Shown here piece by piece: positions 48,415 to 60,589 of a DNA stretch of 64,000 nt. Source of the stretch: Parietaria judaica (taxonomy: Eukaryota; Streptophyta; Magnoliopsida; Rosales; Urticaceae); the NCBI GenBank assembly GCA_954871525.1, contig OX940871.1:16460532-16524531 (forward strand), given 5' to 3'. The notes under the pieces are model-generated. The model worked only from the letters and a program-made list of their open reading frames with translations. It was not told where the DNA came from and ran no database searches. Made by a program: the position numbers and the translations under genes. Numbering within the stretch: position 1 is the first letter of the stretch; each line of letters opens with the position of its first letter.

Positions 48415-51400
48415 TCAATGATTTGCCTGAATCAAATTCCGGATGACATATGGTAGAATGCCTCCATGATCGAAGTAAGCAAGTTCAACCTGCACCAAGG
48501 GAGGCCCAAATCAGTGAGCAATACAGTTCTTGGCGTCAATCCCGCAATTATGTTCGATAGTGCAATTTGCACCACTTCGTTTACGGTTCATTTCGGTGCA
48601 GAAGAAGCTCAGAAAAAAATAAATTGCCATCAATCCCTCCTCATTTATGGATAATGGTGCAGCAACACATAGATTGGGTTAGTTACCTCGGTATCGAATC
48701 GCAAAGTGCACGTGAACGACTTGCCATCGTCCGTTGCAACCGTGACATCTTGACCAGGCTTGATGTCGCTCACGCTGCTTGGAAGATCGATGGTGTATCG
48801 CTCGTGGCCGCTTAACCCGAGAGTCTCGGCATCTTGACCGGGTTTGAAGCACAGCGGAATCACGCCCATACCCACCAAATTGCTTCTGTGAATTCTCTCG
48901 AAGCTCTTGGATATCACTGCTTTCACACCCTGAGACACGCCTTAAGTGGTTAAGAATTTGTGGCTAGTTACATAATTTAAAATAAAAACCGAAATAGTAA
49001 AACGGCATACAAGAAGCATGGGACCCTTGGCAGCCCAATCACGAGAGCTTCCACTTCCGTACTCAGCGCCAGCCAAAATGATGGTGTCATGTCCTTCACT
49101 TCTGTACCTCTGTGATAGTAGTTAATGAAAATGAAGCCTTTATTAAATAATGTCCGAATTTGACGTTGAAAAGAAAAAGTCAATCGCAATGATATAAGCA
49201 TAATAGGTAAAAAATCGATTTCGATAGTGTATAAATATGTGCATAATCCCAGAAGCTCTTTACGTTGACGTATGGTCCCAAGTTTAGAAGCTCGGGACTG
49301 GCACTTACATTGCATAATTTCCTTTTTTGAGGATATCTTCCTAATTTGTAACAACCCTATCCTGCGCTCTACCGTTTTACAAAGCAGTAGATACATGAGT
49401 GAGAGAATTACCATGGCAGCGTCAAACACAGACAATTTCTCGCCGGTAGGAATGTGAACCGTCTTTGGACCAACTTCTCCCTTCAAATGTTTGTTGACAA
49501 TGCGGATATTGGCAAAAGTACCCCTCGCCATCACCTCATCGTTGCCACGCCGACTCCCATAAGAGTTGAAGTCCCGTCTTTCAACCCCGCGCTCCACAAG
49601 ATATTTGGCTGCAGGACTGTCCTTGTGGATGCTGCCAGCAGGCGAGATGTGATCTGTCGTGATGCTATCGCCGAAGTTGAGCAGACAATAAGCATTCTTC
49701 ACTCCATGCGGGCCCGGAGGTGACATTGTCATGTCTTTGAAATAAGGTGGCTCATGAATATAGGTTGAGTTGGGGTCCCACGCATAGAGGTTTCCGGAGG
49801 GGACAGACAGGTCATTCCACATAGGGTTTCCTTTCGTGATGGCTTCATATGTAGCCTTGAACATATCGGGAAGGACGCTGGATTGCACAACCTGAAGAAA
49901 AATTCATTAATATAAATACATCAAGAGTTAGGATTATAAAAATCAATACTACAAATTATTATCTATTTCTCTCTTCTCGATCGGGGGGACCGGTTCATAG
50001 AAAATCAGCCTTTTAAAGTGGATAACCCTACTAGAGTTGATAGTACTGAAACAGGAAATGTCGGTCATTATGTACGTCCTCAATTATTAAGTATTCGATT
50101 TAGAGTGGAGAGATTGTCAGCCTCGAAACTAGTCCATTCACATTCTATTAAATTATCAGTTGTCTTCCCAACCATGTTCAATATCCAGCTTGATTCCTAA
50201 CAATATATACGAGGTTAAGGGCTGTAACTTCACCTCTGCAACTTCTTCAGTCGAGGGCCATATGTCTCTGAAAAAGACCTGTTTCCCATCCTTTCCGATC
50301 CCAATCGGTTCCGTTTCGAAATCAATATTCACCTGCCACGTTGTCCCATAAAGAGTGTCAGACAACAGCACAATTGTAGGAAACATGATGTCACCAATAT
50401 AGATAAGATGCATAACGAGGGTACTTGCAAACTATGCCACAACCTGTAGAAAATTTGCGTCTTTCAGGTATTACATAATCCTAGGAGCTAAATTAGTCAA
50501 TTAGGAATTAGCTATCGGTCGTAGTCTTAAGGAATTCACAAAACTAGTGTAAATCAAAACAAGTATATATTTTAAATCGGCACCCACGAGAAATACAGAA
50601 ACGTTTTTTTTTTTTTATTCCCAAGTACTTCCATTAATTCAAATCCCTTATTACCTTAATTATAGATTATTACCAAAAACACCTTTAATTTAAATGCCCA
50701 TTTTGCCCTTCCCTTTATTCTTGAGTTCATATGTTCTCCCCTACTACCTAATAAGCAATAATAGAAGGAGCATACCGTGCCAGCAAGTGCATAGGCAACC
50801 ACAAGTGGAGGAGAAGCAAGGTAATTAGCTCTTGTCAAAGGATGAACACGACCTTCAAAATTCCTATTTCCCGACAGTACCGCAGCTGCAACTAAATCTG
50901 ATGTGCAGACACAATTCAATGAGCAATATATTTGTAGAAATGTTGAAATGTAGGGAGTAAATTCTTTTGAGATTATATTAAATTGCTTTATAATGATTTT
51001 AAATGACATAAGCATAATAAAATGACAATAATGATTTTAAATGATAATTGACAACAATAAAATGACAAAGTAGATTAATAACATATTTCTATATTTAATT
51101 GTTAACATAAGATGTTTTTACCATTTTCAGTAATTGCAGATCCTACTGCTTCATCGATATCCCCTGAATTCCCTATGCAGGTGGTGCATCCATAACCAAC
51201 AATATTAAACCCTTGCTGATTCAAATACTTCTGCAATCCACTGTTCAACAATACACGTCTCAGTAAAGTAATGTAAGTTTCTTGATAGGCCATTCAAAAT
51301 CAGAAAGAAACCTCTTCTGCAAGTATTTGGTGACAACGCCGGAACCGGGAGCAAGACTTGTCTTAACCCATGGCTTCACCTGAAAGAAGTTAAAGGACAG

Positions 51401-54400
51401 TCTGTCAAGAGTTTTATACATATAACAGTAACGGCCAACAGCCTTTGTGGCTAAAACCATATAATACTCAATAAGACAGAACAAAATGGCACGCGGTAGC
51501 TTCAATCAATGAAATGTGATGTTAAATTGTTAATCATCAAACTTCTTCTCTATTAATCAAGAAACCTGTCTGTATTGAGCTCGATATAATCCTATAGCTT
51601 AGTTACTTAATTATCAATGAAATAGAGATGGATAGTCAATTATGTAGAACAATGAGTTACATACTATTAGCTTCAATCAATGAAAATGTGATGTTAATCA
51701 TCCAACTTATACATATCTTCTCTTCCATCAAGAAACCAGTCTGAATTGAGCCTGATAGAATTCCATAGCTTTCTTTTTTAAAAGTTACTTTGTTATTTAA
51801 TCATCAACTACTTGGGATTTGGGAAACCATGAAAATGATATGGACTCCTCCTTATGCATGTTTTTAGTTATTGAATTAGTACTTCCTTTTGACTTTAGGG
51901 AAATTTGGCTTCAATTAAATGACATTTTCTTCTAAGTCCTCGGGGTCGTCAAGGCTTAGGGTATTAAGTATTAATTTTGTCCTTTTCTTAGGGGATATTG
52001 TTACATTTATTCATTAAACTTTATTGATGCACATAATTTTTGAAAAATCAGCAGCTCTATGGCTTGAAATAGGCACCGACAGTGATGAATGAAATAAGCA
52101 GAAAAGATAGCTTTTTCCCTCTAAAGAGAGATAGCGAAGACTCTGTCGGAGCTACCAAAAGTGGTGGTTTCTGGACTTAAAGGATCATGTTTGAGAGTCC
52201 AATTTTGTGTCCGTATAAGAAATCAAAGATAAACACAGAGCCATCTGACCTCCAATCCCAGGTCACAAGCTTTCTTCGCAACTAAAGCAGCTCCAAGCAT
52301 CACACTAGGATTTGAGGTGTTTGTGCAACTTGTAATAGCAGCAATGACAACATCTCCATGCCTAAGTTGAGCTGGGGTCCCACGGAATGAGAACTCAACT
52401 ACCTTGTCCTGGGACTCTTTGGGAACAGCAAAACCCTAGAAAAACACAAATTAATCATGAGAACAAAGGAAAGAGAGCACAAACAGAAAGAAGGGTAGGT
52501 CCTCGAAATAGCTGAAATACTTATGACATAGAGACATCTACAGTTCTGCAAATAAGATGACCTAAAGATGATTCTTTGTTTTTCACTATATAGGTACCGA
52601 ATAAATTTTTAACAATTGTGTATAATTAAGGCATAATAGGGCTACATTGACTATCAAGCTGTGTCAATCATCCGCTTAAATTTCATTCGGCTTCAGTAAT
52701 TTTAAAATAAATTTTCACCTTGAATCCAACCCTATTGTTAAGGCATGCATGCCAATCTGATTTCATCTCTCTTATAGGAACACGGTCATGTGGCCTGCAA
52801 AAAGGCGCTAGAGAGAGTTAACTTGTAGAAGAAGAAAAAAGGAAGAAGGGATATTTCATCCCTGAGCTAAAAAAGGCTACATGTTAAATTTTTTAAAGAA
52901 AATATTAAAATTATCAATAACCTACCGCTTTGGTCCCGACACACAGGGTTCAACATCCTCCAAATTTAACTCAAGATAAGAGGAGTACACTTTATCCAGC
53001 TGGGGCTGTGTGATCAACACCACTCAGTCAGAAACAGAGGCTTAAAAAAATTGAATGACAAACTATAATTAGGCGCAAGTGTGGGCAATATTTACCTCAC
53101 TGTAGTCCACAAACAGCTTATTAGCCCGTAAATACAGCTCAATCATAGAGACCTATACAAATGGAGTCTACCAGTAAGAGAATATAATTAAAGACTAGTA
53201 AACTGCTCAGTTTAGACCACATACAGTTTCATCGCTTCTGCCGGTGAGTTTCAGATACTGCAAAGTAACATGATCCACAGGAAAGAATCCCATAGTTGCA
53301 CCGTACTCGGGAGACATGTTAGCTATAGTAGCACGGTCTGCTAGAGACAGTTCACTCATGCCTTCCCCTACAAGAAAAAACAGGGGAACAAAATTATGCA
53401 AGAACCGGTGAGATAAATAAACAAATGCAAGAGTTATTGGAAACTAGCAAGTGATAATAGAGTTGTATCATATACATGACTACATGCACCACTGAAATTT
53501 TGATTTACCATAAAACTCCACAAATTTGCCGACAACCCCGTGCTTCCTAAGCATTTGCGTTACTGTCAGAACCAAGTCAGTAGCTGTCACCCCATTTCTC
53601 AATTTTCCTGACAATTTAAATCCAACCACACCGGGCAAGACCATGCTCATAGGCTGCAATCATATGAAAACAACAGATAACTATTGTTGATCAATGTCTT
53701 TTTAATAGAATTGACACGAGTCCTTTATTTGAAGTTCGAAGCTCGTTACCTGCCCAAGCATTGTAGCTTCGGCTTCTATCCCACCAACTCCCCAGCCAGC
53801 AACACCCAATCCATCAATCATAGTCGTGTGTGAATCGGTTCCAACAACACTATCGGGATAAAGCAACCCGCCTCGGTTAAACACGACTCTGCCAAGGTAT
53901 TCAAGATTAACCTGTAATTCAAAATAATATTAACTTCCAATACTTCTGTACATAAAACAAAATAAATTAATAAATTGGTAAAATACGAACGCATAATGAC
54001 AAATGCCAACCTGGTGAACTATTCCTGATCCAGGAGGAACAACCAGCATGTTGTCGAACGCATTTGATCCCCATTTGAGGAAACCGAAACGCTCTTTGTT
54101 TCTCTGAAACTCAAGTTCCATATTCGCCTGCACTGCATTCTCAGATCTCGCTACATCCACCTGGACAGAGTGATCAATAACAAGATCTACCGGAACCTGC
54201 ATGCGAAATTGAAAAAAATTAAGCCTATGTACATCTCCACTGCACCAAAAATACACTTAAGCAACACTATTCTCATTCAAGAGGAAATTAGCTGACCAAT
54301 GGGTTGATCTTGTTCGAGTCTCCACCGAGTTTGTTCATAGCATCCCTCATGCAAGCAAGATCAACAACGGCGGGCACGCCAGTGAAATCCTAACAAAGCA

Positions 54401-55011
54401 TCAACAACGGACTAAGAAACCATGAAACGCACAAAACACGAAGATACTCCACGGACCAATGCAGCAAGCAAGGTTACCTGTAGAAGCACCCTGGCCGGTT
54501 TGAACGGAATCTCAACCTGCTTCGGACTGGTGTTCTCCCAGTCGATGATCTTCTCTACATCCTTGCTCTTCACTTGAAACTCGTCGCAGTTGCGAATCGC
54601 CGATTCGAGAAGAATCCTAATCGAGTACGGCAACTTCTCTGCAAGAGCAAACTCCAATCTCAATCTCAACAACTAGGACACAGATACAGAGACTGACCAT
54701 AACCGTTTGGAGATTCAATCAAGACACTCTTAAGCTCAATATTCCGACATTTTTCAGAGGCTAAACAGAAAAAGGTACAGAATCAAAGAAACGCACCGAT
54801 TCTGGGATCATCGAGAGCTGTCAAGCTGTAGTACTTGCCGAACTCGCCTCCGTCAGGCTTCTCGAGCGTCTTCAAAATGGTGTTGAACGGGTTCTCAGTC
54901 GCTGCATTCAGTACAAGGCGATTGAATCAAACAGATCGTAGTTTGAAACACGATCAAACAAACAGAGAAAAGAGAGGAGAATCAAAGGAAGCAGCTGAGA
55001 TCCATACCCAT
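48415..55011 (-). CDS. ACO: Aconitate hydratase (aconitase)
   Basis: Twenty exons join in frame to 900 residues: 55011-55008, 54901-54797, 54638-54478, 54389-54297, 54196-54011, 53911-53750, 53653-53509, 53367-53225, 53152-53096, 53005-52926, 52794-52719, 52435-52250, 51379-51312, 51240-51122, 50897-50776, 50332-50234, 49891-49412, 49109-49011, 48929-48687 and 48489-48415. The protein interconverts citrate and isocitrate. The 4Fe-4S ligands are C441 ([10 protein letters not shown]) and C507/C510 ([10 protein letters not shown]). Other hallmarks are [53 protein letters not shown] and the C-terminal NLIQANH. Translation starts [17 protein letters not shown], the short form without a long N-terminal presequence, as in plant ACO1. 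The first coding exon supplies only ATG plus one base. Confidence 0.95.
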
Positions 55012-55140
55012 GGAATCGTCTGATCCAAATCACAGAGAGATCGAGAGAGAAAGGAGGAAATGGAGCGAGAGAGTCGAGCGAGGTGTGCTTTAAAAGAGAG
55101 AGAGATTTCTAGTGTCGACCTGTCCAAGAATATTCTTTTA
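55012..55140 (-). promoter_or_regulatory. Aconitase 5' UTR and core promoter region
   Basis: This GA-rich stretch (GAGAGA tracts near 55022-55110) precedes the aconitase ATG and ends at a MITE that begins at about 55141. Any promoter further upstream must lie in or beyond that MITE. No TATA box is obvious. Confidence 0.4.
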
Positions 55141-55590
55141 GTGATAAATGCGGCAAAAGTATCTATAAGTTACTTACAATAATATGACTTAGAAATTGAT
55201 TTTTTTTTTATCACGGTAAGAATATATAATATACAAAAAAGTGTTTTTATCGGTAGCTAAATTTTGTTTACCATTGTTTTGAAAGCCTTTTTCGTTATGA
55301 TTTCTAAAAAATTTTGGTTTGTCGAATCATGTGATATGTGACTTTTGAGCACGTTAGATTACTTGAGTTAATATTTTCGCTTCCTCGAGTTTTGGTCGAT
55401 GTATAGCTTATGAAAAATAATCACTCCCGTAATAATTTTCTTGAATAATTTTTTTCTAAATTGAAAATATAAATGGAGTGATGCCGGAACAAAATAACAG
55501 AATAATAACAAAATATAAGTTAGTCAAGTTTTTCGAAGAACTAGTTCATATATTTAAATAACTTGTGAGTACATTTGCCGCATATATCCC
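55141..55590. mobile_element. Foldback MITE, copy 3, at the aconitase promoter
   Basis: The left end ATAAATGCGGCAAAAGTA and the inverted right end (TACATTTGCCGCATATAT) match, and pairing continues as CTATAAGTTACTT against the complementary right-hand sequence. The GCGGCAAA core is the same as in the elements at 39617 and 43826. No coding capacity. Confidence 0.7.
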
Positions 55591-56659
55591 TTTTATATTT
55601 TTTGTTGGGAAAATAACTATGACGATATATTTGGAAAATTGGCAATGGTGAGAACGTCATATTCCAACGTACTCTCATCTCCTTGGCCTTTGAAATGCGT
55701 GCCTTCTATTTTATTTTTGAATAATTTACTCAAATACCCTCCATTTGGTTCCAATACAAGGTGTGCATTTGTTGCGAAAAAATATCATCGTATGTAACTA
55801 TTTTTTTCTCATTATTTTTCAATGACTTTGACTATAGAGCAGAGGAAAGTGGTAGTAGATAAGCTAATGATCGTTGTTTACACTTTACACTAATAGCGCA
55901 ACGAATTATTCAATCATAAGTCGTAGGTCACTTTGCACTTTCCACTTTATATATTCTTGGGCTTATTTTTGGGCTACCTAGCTCCGGGTCGGAACTCTCG
56001 ACCGAGCAGCCCTCTCGGATGCTCGCACATACCTACATCAGCCGCCTCGGCTCTTGGACAAAATCCGCCCCTCGACGATGTTGGAGAAAAGACGTTCAAC
56101 TATACTTTTATGTTTTATCTAACATTATTAGATGTGACAAGATAAGAGATGACACTAACGATTTACAGTGCGTGGCGCACTTCTCCTACTTTAGTGCCAG
56201 AACCATTACTTTCACAATGTCTTGGGTGCGGATCGCTCATCAAATGTTCACGGGTCTGCCCCACATTTCCCGTCCACGCAGCATCCAGCCATGTCTTATC
56301 TATTAAAAAAAACTTAGGATGGTTGAGGGGGCCTGCTCGATGAAAAAAATTAACCTTGTCGGCCCCGATGAAGAAGAGAGGAAGAACAAACCTGCCTGGA
56401 ACAACTTTGCGTTGTCCCATGCTATCCTGCCAGTGATATTCTAATCCTCATTGCATCGTTTAGGGACTGAAAATCAGTCTTTGAATCCATGCTTATTATT
56501 TTCCTAATACAATTCATTAAGTTCATGATTCCATGTTATTTCAATCCATAATTCGACGTACTCTACAACTTGTTTGCCCGTAATTTTGGTAGACACATCC
56601 ACACGATGCGATCTCGCGATGCAGCTCCGGAAAATTGGTGTGGGTAGTCGGCGTTTGAG
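55591..56659. other. Intergenic DNA upstream of the tyrosine-rich frame
   Basis: No family similarity was recognised. A moderately GC-rich patch (about 55975-56420) carries several short frames on both strands, but none has family features. Confidence 0.4.
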
Positions 56660-56929
56660 TTGGTTATCACAGAGTACGTTGAGAAGGAGTACGATGAGGC
56701 AGAACAGGGCGAGACCATGTATGGAAAATTGGTGTATAGCAAGACGAAGTACAAAGAGCCCGTATTGTACCAAAAAAAGTACGGCAAGGGTGCGTATGAC
56801 GATTCGGAATACGACGGGGCAGACTACGGCGTGGTCATGTATGACGAATCGAAGTACGATGAAGTGGAAGACGATGAGGAGAATGGAAAAAGTAACACGA
56901 GTTTGTTTCTTTATGTTTCCGAGCAGTAG
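56660..56929 (+). CDS. Orphan small frame: acidic, tyrosine-rich repeat protein
   Basis: The frame is 89 residues. It is dominated by loosely periodic Tyr-Asp/Glu/Lys units: EYVEKEYDEAEQG, MYGKLVYSKTKYKE, VLYQKKYGKGAYDD, SEYDGADYG, VMYDESKYDEVEDDEE. About one residue in five is tyrosine. The matching DNA is a degenerate TAC/TAT-GAN repeat, much richer in GC than the flanks. A second overlapping frame (56574-57065) reads the same DNA differently and has no clear features. I do not recognise a family. It could be a fragment of a Tyr-rich wall or scaffold protein, a new gene, or repeat-derived noise. No promoter or splice evidence was seen. Confidence 0.3.
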   Translation: MVITEYVEKEYDEAEQGETMYGKLVYSKTKYKEPVLYQKKYGKGAYDDSEYDGADYGVVMYDESKYDEVEDDEENGKSNTSLFLYVSEQ

Positions 56930-58983
56930 TCGAACCCAACGAAGATGGTCGACGTCACTTTTGTGTCATGCAAGGCCATCAAGACGATCACAGCGAGTGA
57001 GTCATGGAGGCTTTGGTCGATCAAGGTTATTTTATCTTAGATTGGCGACGAGACAAAAACGTTAAAGTTGGTTTCCGTGTTTTTTTTCTTTCCGATGAAC
57101 TATCCAACAAATATAGATTTATGCAATTCATCTTACGGCGATGACTATGGCACTGATACAAGAGTGGTAATGGCGATGGAATCACGTCACAGAACAACGC
57201 TCGAAATTCGAGGAAAAACTTTTTCCAAACCGATGAGAATGATGTAGCACATTATGAGTATAATTCACAATTATCCCCTTTATTCATACACAAGACTTAT
57301 TCTTCTTTATTATGAGATTGTCTTCATTTAGTTTCTATTAATACTTAAAAATGGATCAACTTTTCTGCGGCCCAAGTCTTGATTTTGGGTCGGGTCCAAC
57401 GTCCGCTTGAGGGTCTAACTTGGCTTCATACATGATTCTTCGTTCTTGATAAGCCGTAAATCTTCTCCAGAATCTTAGCATCTGTCTCTATTCCTTGATA
57501 AAATTTAAAAACAATTGAACTCTAAAGGGGAGAAGAGGAGGGGTCCTCTGTCGCCCGCTTTTAAAAACCGGTTAACTTAATTCTCAGCTATCAAAATCTG
57601 ATTAACCAGTTTAATAACCTTAACCTATCTTTTATTTATAAATATAACATTCAACACGTTTTATTGCAACAATAACACATATTGGTCCAAAATAAATCGC
57701 AAATAAAACAACCCAGTCAAAGAAAGGAACACACCGATCCAAGACATAAATTCAAAAAGTACAACAATTATAAATAATCCAAGAAGTCAACGAGACTTTT
57801 AATTAAAGAGAGAAGCAACCCTACTTAATTTAATTCTAAAATATTTACATAAAAAGTAATATCAATACCAGTTATAAAAACTGGTTACAAAAATAACATG
57901 TTTTGAAAAATAAATAACTTGTAACCTTATCACGTTTGAAACAGGATATGGTCAGCCTTAACCTCTTTCCAAAACAATTCGGTTACGGTTATTTTAAACC
58001 GGATAATTTCCAGTTACGGATTTGAAATTCGGTTATCGGTTATTTTGCACACCCCTATCGGACACGTTGACTTATTTGGGTTGAGTCCATTGACTTTTCC
58101 GAATCGGGTCCGTTGACCTACTTAATTATGTCGGGCTCATTGATTTTTTTTTCAGGGCTGGGCCAGCTTTTTTGGGCTTTATTTTATAGTGACTTTATGG
58201 ATTAGGCCTTCAGGTTTTTAGTATTCGAAAAACATGCCTAACAGTTTCTTTATTTTATTTTGATTCGGTATAAATATTTAGGAATATTAGATCAATAATT
58301 TATAGCAATTATTAGGTTCTTGGTATTATAAAGGATAGCACAATGTAATGTAAGAGGATATGACGATGATATGAAATTTCGAACTTTTGTTCAAGGTGTA
58401 TTTTTCGTTATACCTATAATCGAGTCTATGTCAAAATATCAAATAACTAATGTAATGTATATGCCATAATCTCAATATACTCAACTAACCAACAATATTA
58501 TAACACGTTAATTTTTAACTTTAAAACAATAATCAGTCAAATACGTGAATAAATATTGTGGTTTAGAAAATACTCGGTTGGTCAAACGTTACGAATTAAT
58601 ATCCACTCATTTGCAACTTGTGTAGCTAAATTCCCAACAAACCTTTTGTACCATCACGCCTATTATCCAAATTAAGTCCTTAATAAGTATTTGATCTGAA
58701 TTAAGAAGATACATAGAAGTTGTTCACATCATTATGTCAAATCATAAATTCAATCTTCACGAGGAGGGTGTACTCCATTTTAGTTTTCATAATTAGTTCA
58801 TTTAAAAGAAAGCTAATCATTCACACGTCAAATAACTCCTTATGCTGAAAATTAATTCAATATACCTAACAAGGATGACAATCTCTAACTTCCATTAAAA
58901 GTGTAAGCATAGTTTTATGAGGCTATATCAATGTTCTGAAATTTACCAATAGCTTCGGCGTCGGGCAAAATGATGCTTGCGTT
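56930..58983. other. AT-rich intergenic DNA with a possible old transposon
   Basis: The right part (about 57530-58060) holds many copies of ACCGGTTA/GGTTACGG-like sequence and ends in TTTTGCACACCCCT, a terminus often seen on plant hAT-type elements. I cannot find the matching left end. No gene was recognised. Confidence 0.35.
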
Positions 58984-59755
58984 CAGGGGCGGACTCACGT
59001 ACAGGTAGGGGTGGCTGATGTCACCCCCACAATTATAGGAAATTTCTATATATGTACTAATATTTGAGATAAAAGAATAAAAAAAAGACTAAATTTGTGT
59101 CTTTCTCTTGCTGTCACCCCCAAGAGTACGACCAACCTACTACTCCCACACACTTGCTTTCTATTTCTCACTTTATTGTATATTAATATTTTAATAAAAA
59201 AAATGGTAAACACTCTTTCTTTCTCTCCCTCAATCCGTACCGTGCCCTCTTCCTTTTACTCCACTTTAACTTTTTTGTATTCTATTTATTAAGTATTAAT
59301 AATTTTATTTCTCTAAAAAAAGTAATAATTTTATCTATTTTTATGCCATCCTTTTGGTCATATATGAAGATTTTTATTTTTATTTTTTTTCATAGCTTCT
59401 ATCTAATGAAAATATATAGGATTTTCATCTTCTACCTGACATTTTATACACCCGGTAGCCCCGTAGTTATATCTTATCAGAAATTCACAATTATACTTGT
59501 AAAGTTAAAATATTTCTTTTTCTTCATATAGTTATCAAGATATTATCTATAACTTAAATATAAAATGTGTTCTAAATTTTTTAAAATTTAGTGCGACCCG
59601 ATTTAATAAATATTAATAAAAATAAATATTAAAAATTACATTTATTTTTTAAAATAATCAATATTTAGTTAGAGAGTGTTTTTTTACAAATTAGTGAAAA
59701 AAATTGAGAATAGTTAATTCACCACCCCCGATATGTAATCTTGGGTCCGCCCATG
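58984..59755. mobile_element. Non-autonomous hAT element with perfect target duplication
   Basis: The ends CAGGGGCGGACTCACG and CTTGGGTCCGCCCATG are imperfect inverted repeats. An identical 8-bp sequence CTTGCGTT flanks both sides (58976-58983 and 59756-59763), as expected for hAT transposition. The 772-bp interior is AT-rich and non-coding. The termini resemble Tip100-type hAT elements. Confidence 0.88.
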
Positions 59756-59763
59756 CTTGCGTT

Positions 59764-60549
59764 TACAGAGGAGACGAAGTACTATATCTCAGAGGAACTT
59801 TTATCGATAACTGAGTGAATTCTAGGTCGTCGACAATTGATTTAGCTTAAAAAAATCAATTGTGGCAGTTAATCAAAAAAAATATAATCATAGTCCAATT
59901 GAATATTTTTCATTTCATGTCTCAAAAGAATTATTTACGAAACTTACTTGAGAAAAGCACACTACGTATATGAGGTACATTCACTTGCCCTTGCAAAAAT
60001 CTCAATCGAAATAGTAACACGCAAAAATATTAATGAAATAAAGCCAAATAAACAAAATACCAAAAGCAATAATAAGTCGTGTGGAAAAACACAAAAAATA
60101 AATAGGAATTTCGATCAATTGTTACTCTTCTATGTGTTCTTAAAAAAAGTTTTTAGTAGATTAAGCTCTACCTTAACACAAATGACCAACAAATCCTTTA
60201 ACCAAACCACGTGACTAATCATTATAACAAGTTTAATCATCACATCCAAATCTGGATAAATTAAATCGCAATTTCACGAGCTCGTATTATTAACAATCTA
60301 TATATTAGAATTAATAAGCTCAATTTCATCTCAATCAGATTTGTCAATATTAGTAAGGTAACGAAAGTAGAAATAGCTATTTAAACTGTGTTTAAAACAA
60401 AGAATCTCGAGTATATTATCACATGTTTGTAGAATTTAATAAAGATAGTTGCGGTTCTTTCAAAAAAAAAAAAAAGAAGTTGCGGCATAAAAATCTCATT
60501 GCACTTTGTCAAAGGTACATTCCCAATGTTTTTTGTCGGCATAAAGACT

Positions 60550-60589
<40 letters not shown>

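Noticed and set aside
50018..50200. 60-codon frame inside an aconitase intron, with slightly different base composition
   Set aside because: No family was recognised, it partly overlaps the exon edge region and has no splice or start evidence; probably intron sequence.
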